From positions 744,001 through 808,000 of the forward strand of contig NZ_QLUW01000003.1 in the NCBI RefSeq assembly GCF_003268025.1: a DNA stretch of 64,000 nucleotides, written 5' to 3'. Source of the DNA: Paenibacillus montanisoli. GTDB taxonomy: Bacteria; Bacillota; Bacilli; Paenibacillales; Paenibacillaceae. Numbering within the stretch: the first letter of the stretch is position 1; every line of letters begins with the position of its first letter. This document shows positions 60,981-64,000 of the stretch, piece by piece. The notes below the pieces were generated by a model. It had not been told where the DNA came from, did not search any database, and was given only the letters and a program-made list of their open reading frames with translations. A program made the position numbers and the translations under genes.

Positions 60981-62810
60981 ATGAGCGCGGAGCGGCGGCG
61001 AAACAGGCAGCAGAGAATTTTCATCGTACTAATCGGACTCAGCGCGGTGGCGCTTCTGTTTGTCCTGCGGATCGGCTGGCTGCAGCTAATGCCGTCGAAG
61101 CCTGCGAGCGCGACCAGTGCCCATTGGAAGCAGGAGTCCGTTGCGCAGCGGGAGCGTGGGCTCGTGCTGGATACGGGGCGCGGCGATTTCTACGACCGGA
61201 ACGGATTGCCGCTTACGGGAGAGACGTATGAAGCGTTGGCCGTTTTTCCGCTGCAGATGAAGGCCCGGGCTAGCAGTCCGCACGAGATGGCGAAACTGGC
61301 CGCTGCGCTCGGCGTTCGGCAGGATGTACTGGAGCAATGGATGCAGGAGCTGAAGGAGCCGGCCTTCTGGCGGAAGGACGGGGAGGACAAGCCTCACCGG
61401 CTGACTGCGGAGGAGCTTCGTTCCATTCGCGCGCTGCACATAAACGGCGTGCGCTTGCTGCCGTACCGGAACCGTTACTTGTCCGCATCCGGTATCAAGC
61501 ATGCCATAGGCTATGTCAGCCAGCATCCGGAGCTGCTTCGAGCCGATTACGGCAAGCGGCTGGAGAAGCATACGATGCGATTGACCGATCAGACGGGCGG
61601 TTCGGGGCTGGAGCGGTCCTTCGACCGGCTGCTGCAGGGTACGGGGCCGACGACGGTTTCCTATTTTACCGACGGAACGGACAAGCCGCTGCACGGCCTG
61701 GACTTGAGGCTGACAAGCCCGAGCAATCCGTATTATCCGGTTAAAGTGAAGACGACGATGGATCTCGGGATACAAAATCGGCTGGAAAAGTACATGGACG
61801 GCAAACGATTGAAGGAAGGCGCAGTCGTTGTGCTGGATGCGCAGAGCGGCGATATCGTCTCGATGATTTCGAGGCCGCAGCTTCCGCAGGCAGCATCCAT
61901 TGACGCTGGAGGGACGGATGCGGCGAATCATGCGGTACGGGCAGTGACGCCGGGCTCGATCTTTAAGCTGATTACGGAGGCAGCGGCGCTCGAAGCTCGG
62001 GTGACGGACGACCGGGAGCAGTTTTATTGCAGCGGCGATTACGGCCGATATGGCCTTCATTGCTGGCGAGAAGGCGGGCACGGACATGTGACGTTGCAGG
62101 AAGCGCTGGCCGGTTCCTGCAATGTTGTTTTTGCAACGCTCGCCGAACGGCTGAGCGCAAGGCAGATTCTCGTCACCGCCGATCAGCTCGGGATCGGGCG
62201 GCAGGTCGGGTGGAGCAGCAAAGGCGTGTTTGCGCCATTAGGCAAGCCGCTGCGGCAGTTTGCGGAGGAAGAAGCGGGAATGGTGTTCACAGGGCTGTCC
62301 GCGGTCCGTGACGGGGGCCAGCTTGCGCAGACCGGGATCGGCCAGCGGGACGTCATGATCTCGCCGTTGCAAGCGGCGAATCTCATTGTCACTCTGCTGC
62401 ATAATGGCCGTGTGCAAGAGCCAAGGCTGGCGAGCGAGATTCGATATGCTAACGGCCAACTGCTGGCGAAGCTGCCGAGGCATGCGGCTGACTCGCAATA
62501 CGGGCGTATTCATGCAGGAACGGCTCGCACGCTGCTGCGCGGCATGGAAGCGGTGGTCGAGTATGGGACAGGACGCGCAATTAGCGAAGGAAGCTGGGCG
62601 GTAGCCGGCAAGTCCGGTACCGCCCAGATCCGAAGAGAAGGCGCTCAGCGGGTAAATCAATGGTTCGTCGGGTATGGGCCGATCGAGGAGCCGCGTTACG
62701 CGGTGGCGGTATTGTCGGAAAACCGCACGCCCGGCACCTCCAATCAAGCTGCGATCCTTTTTCGGGGAATTATGGACATTCTGGCTGAACTGTCAAGCCA
62801 AAAGCGCTAA
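60981..62810 (+). CDS. class B penicillin-binding protein (transpeptidase)
   Basis: This monofunctional transpeptidase crosslinks peptidoglycan on the outer face of the membrane. It has a basic N-terminus, one membrane helix at about residues 13-33, a dimerisation domain (DFYDRNGLPLTGE) and a transpeptidase domain. The active-site motifs are S326 in TPGSIFK, SCN at 379-381 and KSGT at 544-547. No PASTA domains are present. The length of 609 and the motifs suit the PBP2A/PbpH or SpoVD-like group, but I cannot place it more exactly. The KSGT form is usual for class B enzymes. Its stop overlaps the convergent AI-2E gene by 4 bases. Confidence 0.92.
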   Translation: MSAERRRNRQQRIFIVLIGLSAVALLFVLRIGWLQLMPSKPASATSAHWKQESVAQRERGLVLDTGRGDFYDRNGLPLTGETYEALAVFPLQMKARASSPHEMAKLAAALGVRQDVLEQWMQELKEPAFWRKDGEDKPHRLTAEELRSIRALHINGVRLLPYRNRYLSASGIKHAIGYVSQHPELLRADYGKRLEKHTMRLTDQTGGSGLERSFDRLLQGTGPTTVSYFTDGTDKPLHGLDLRLTSPSNPYYPVKVKTTMDLGIQNRLEKYMDGKRLKEGAVVVLDAQSGDIVSMISRPQLPQAASIDAGGTDAANHAVRAVTPGSIFKLITEAAALEARVTDDREQFYCSGDYGRYGLHCWREGGHGHVTLQEALAGSCNVVFATLAERLSARQILVTADQLGIGRQVGWSSKGVFAPLGKPLRQFAEEEAGMVFTGLSAVRDGGQLAQTGIGQRDVMISPLQAANLIVTLLHNGRVQEPRLASEIRYANGQLLAKLPRHAADSQYGRIHAGTARTLLRGMEAVVEYGTGRAISEGSWAVAGKSGTAQIRREGAQRVNQWFVGYGPIEEPRYAVAVLSENRTPGTSNQAAILFRGIMDILAELSSQKR

Positions 62811-63931
62811 TCCGCAGCCTTGTCCTGCTCGGCCGAAGCAGACTGTTGATCGAACTCGCCCTTCGGCATACGGATCCACCTGTGGAAATAACGTTGATCA
62901 TAGAGCGCTTTGATCAAAATCATGAGAATCGGCGACAGGATGACACCGGCGATTCCGAATAGCGAAAGCGAAATAATCATGAAGGCAAGCATCGTGAAGG
63001 CGGATACGCCAAGGGTATCGCCCGTGATTTTTGGCTCGAGAATTTGGCGCGTCAGGACGACGACCAGGAACAGGCAGCTGAGCCAGATCGCCAGCGTTGT
63101 ATTGCCTACGATGAACAAATAGATGATCCAAGGAATGAACACGGTTCCGACGCCGAGCAGCGGCAGCACATCGAAGAAGGCCGACAGCAGGGCGATGGAG
63201 AAAGCATTGGACACGCCGAGCAGCAGCAGCGCCACGAAGATGACGACGAAGGTAATGCTGATGAGCTTGCCTTGCGCCTTCAAGTAGCCGGCGATGCCCG
63301 AAAATACGTTCTCCCGCAGAAAGAAGAACGCCTTCTTGAACGTATTCGGCGTCTTTTCCCGCGCGAGCTGTTTCCATTCCTTTATCTCCAAGCTTAAGAA
63401 ATAAGCGAGGATAATGCCGATTGTAAAGTTAATCATAAAGGTGGAGAACGATTTCAAATAGTTGCCGAGCGAGAACAGAAACGATACGGCTAAATTCGAT
63501 CCCCAATTCGTAATATAGCCGAAGATATCTTTCGCCTTCGCCACGACGTCCGGGGGAAGCGCTTCGATCTTATCTTCAAGCAAGGATGCGTTTTTCTGGA
63601 ATTGCTCGACGAGTATTTCCTGATAATGATTGAGGTTGAGGGCTAGTCCGGTAACCTGCGTCGTCACGACATAACCCGCCCCGACGAATGCGGCGACGAT
63701 GACAAGCGAGAAGATGAGGACCGAAATACCGGAAGCGATCGATTTCTTCAAGCCGATTCTCTGCAGCCAACGCGCCGGCGGTTCGATAAACATAAAAATA
63801 ATAAACGAAAGGAATATCGGCGTCGCAATCCGGTATACATAACTGAATACAAGCATGATCAGATAGACAGTCAGTATAATCAGTGCGATATCGAATGCGG
63901 TGCGCCAATATTTGCGATAGAAGGAAAGCAT
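62807..63931 (-). CDS. AI-2E transporter family permease
   Basis: The 374-residue polytopic protein has the family layout: two N-terminal helices (about 14-45), another at 60-85, a long amphipathic stretch (about 90-150) and C-terminal helices with DVLPLLGVGTVFIPW. It is a paralogue of the ytvI product at 10966. Family members have been proposed to move autoinducer-2 or to act as sodium/proton antiporters, so the substrate is open. It starts with ATG after AAAGGAGC. The remaining 70 bases to the window end hold its promoter region. Confidence 0.88.
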   Translation of the reverse strand: MLSFYRKYWRTAFDIALIILTVYLIMLVFSYVYRIATPIFLSFIIFMFIEPPARWLQRIGLKKSIASGISVLIFSLVIVAAFVGAGYVVTTQVTGLALNLNHYQEILVEQFQKNASLLEDKIEALPPDVVAKAKDIFGYITNWGSNLAVSFLFSLGNYLKSFSTFMINFTIGIILAYFLSLEIKEWKQLAREKTPNTFKKAFFFLRENVFSGIAGYLKAQGKLISITFVVIFVALLLLGVSNAFSIALLSAFFDVLPLLGVGTVFIPWIIYLFIVGNTTLAIWLSCLFLVVVLTRQILEPKITGDTLGVSAFTMLAFMIISLSLFGIAGVILSPILMILIKALYDQRYFHRWIRMPKGEFDQQSASAEQDKAAD

Positions 63932-64000
63932 CGATAAGCTCCTTTGTTTGGTAATATAATACGACTTGGTATCCTGATTGTACTATATAATAACAGTGTT

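Noticed and set aside
60875-61231. 118-codon frame before and inside the PBP gene
   Set aside because: It is out of frame with the clear PBP gene and shows the composition of a shadow frame.

Overview
The window looks like chromosomal core DNA of a GC-rich, spore-forming member of the Bacillales, most probably Paenibacillaceae (Paenibacillus, Cohnella or a close relative). This rests on the gene order ytrI-ytrH | dnaE ... accD-accA-pyk ... fxsA-ytvI ... citZ-icd-mdh, which matches the Bacillus subtilis dnaE-to-mdh region with insertions. It also rests on the sporulation proteins (YtrH, YtrI, YtvI, a YjcZ-type peptide), AGGAGG-type ribosome binding sites and frequent GTG/TTG starts. No rRNA, tRNA, transposase, phage gene or CRISPR array was found.

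Layout. 1-1400: tail of an unknown gene, then ytpI-like, ytrI and ytrH on the minus strand with a sigma-E-like promoter. 1400-11000: dnaE, a YutG/PgpA phosphatase, a small DUF2007-like gene, accD-accA, pyk, a thioesterase and fxsA. 11000-16000: ytvI (minus), then polyphosphate kinase and Ppx/GppA, which converge; a four-hexamer Pho-box-like array precedes ppk. 16000-19900: citZ-icd-mdh with a CcpC-like dyad upstream and long hairpins in both intercistronic gaps. 19900-27800: recQ, a membrane protein, an array of eight 41-bp hairpin repeats, a sugar kinase with a DeoR regulator, a beta-propeller protein, and nagA-nagB (minus). 28000-33800: type 2 IPP isomerase, methyltransferase, MBL hydrolase, CapA-like protein and glycerophosphodiesterase. 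33800-40550: a DUF92 protein, then an efflux operon of two ABC ATPases, a lipoprotein adaptor and a tandem FtsX permease; the second ATPase carries an AbrB-like tail. 40550-50350: FMN reductase, pepF, small proteins, a cold shock protein, a CoiA-like protein, two multi-spanning transporters and a YtpB terpene synthase. 50380-64000: pfkA (moved out of the accA-pyk gap), DUF3906, a second FMN reductase, a DUF4015 glycosidase, a YitT protein, a DEAD-box helicase, a YjcZ-like peptide, a YesL protein, a 6S RNA gene, tpx, rhomboid, a GltC-like regulator, a class B PBP and an AI-2E family permease.

Functionally the window joins central carbon flow (pfkA, pyk, citZ-icd-mdh), the carboxyltransferase step of fatty acid synthesis (accDA), phosphate storage (ppk/ppx), amino-sugar use (nagAB), replication and repair (dnaE, recQ) and envelope or sporulation functions. 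The most useful non-coding finds are a 6S RNA with its own promoter and terminator, the tandem hairpin array, a predicted Pho box on ppk, intercistronic hairpins in the citrate operon, and a 27-bp near-palindrome over the accDA promoter. I did not see a convincing new defence, secretion or biosynthetic system. The efflux operon with the ATPase-AbrB fusion is the most unusual gene set.
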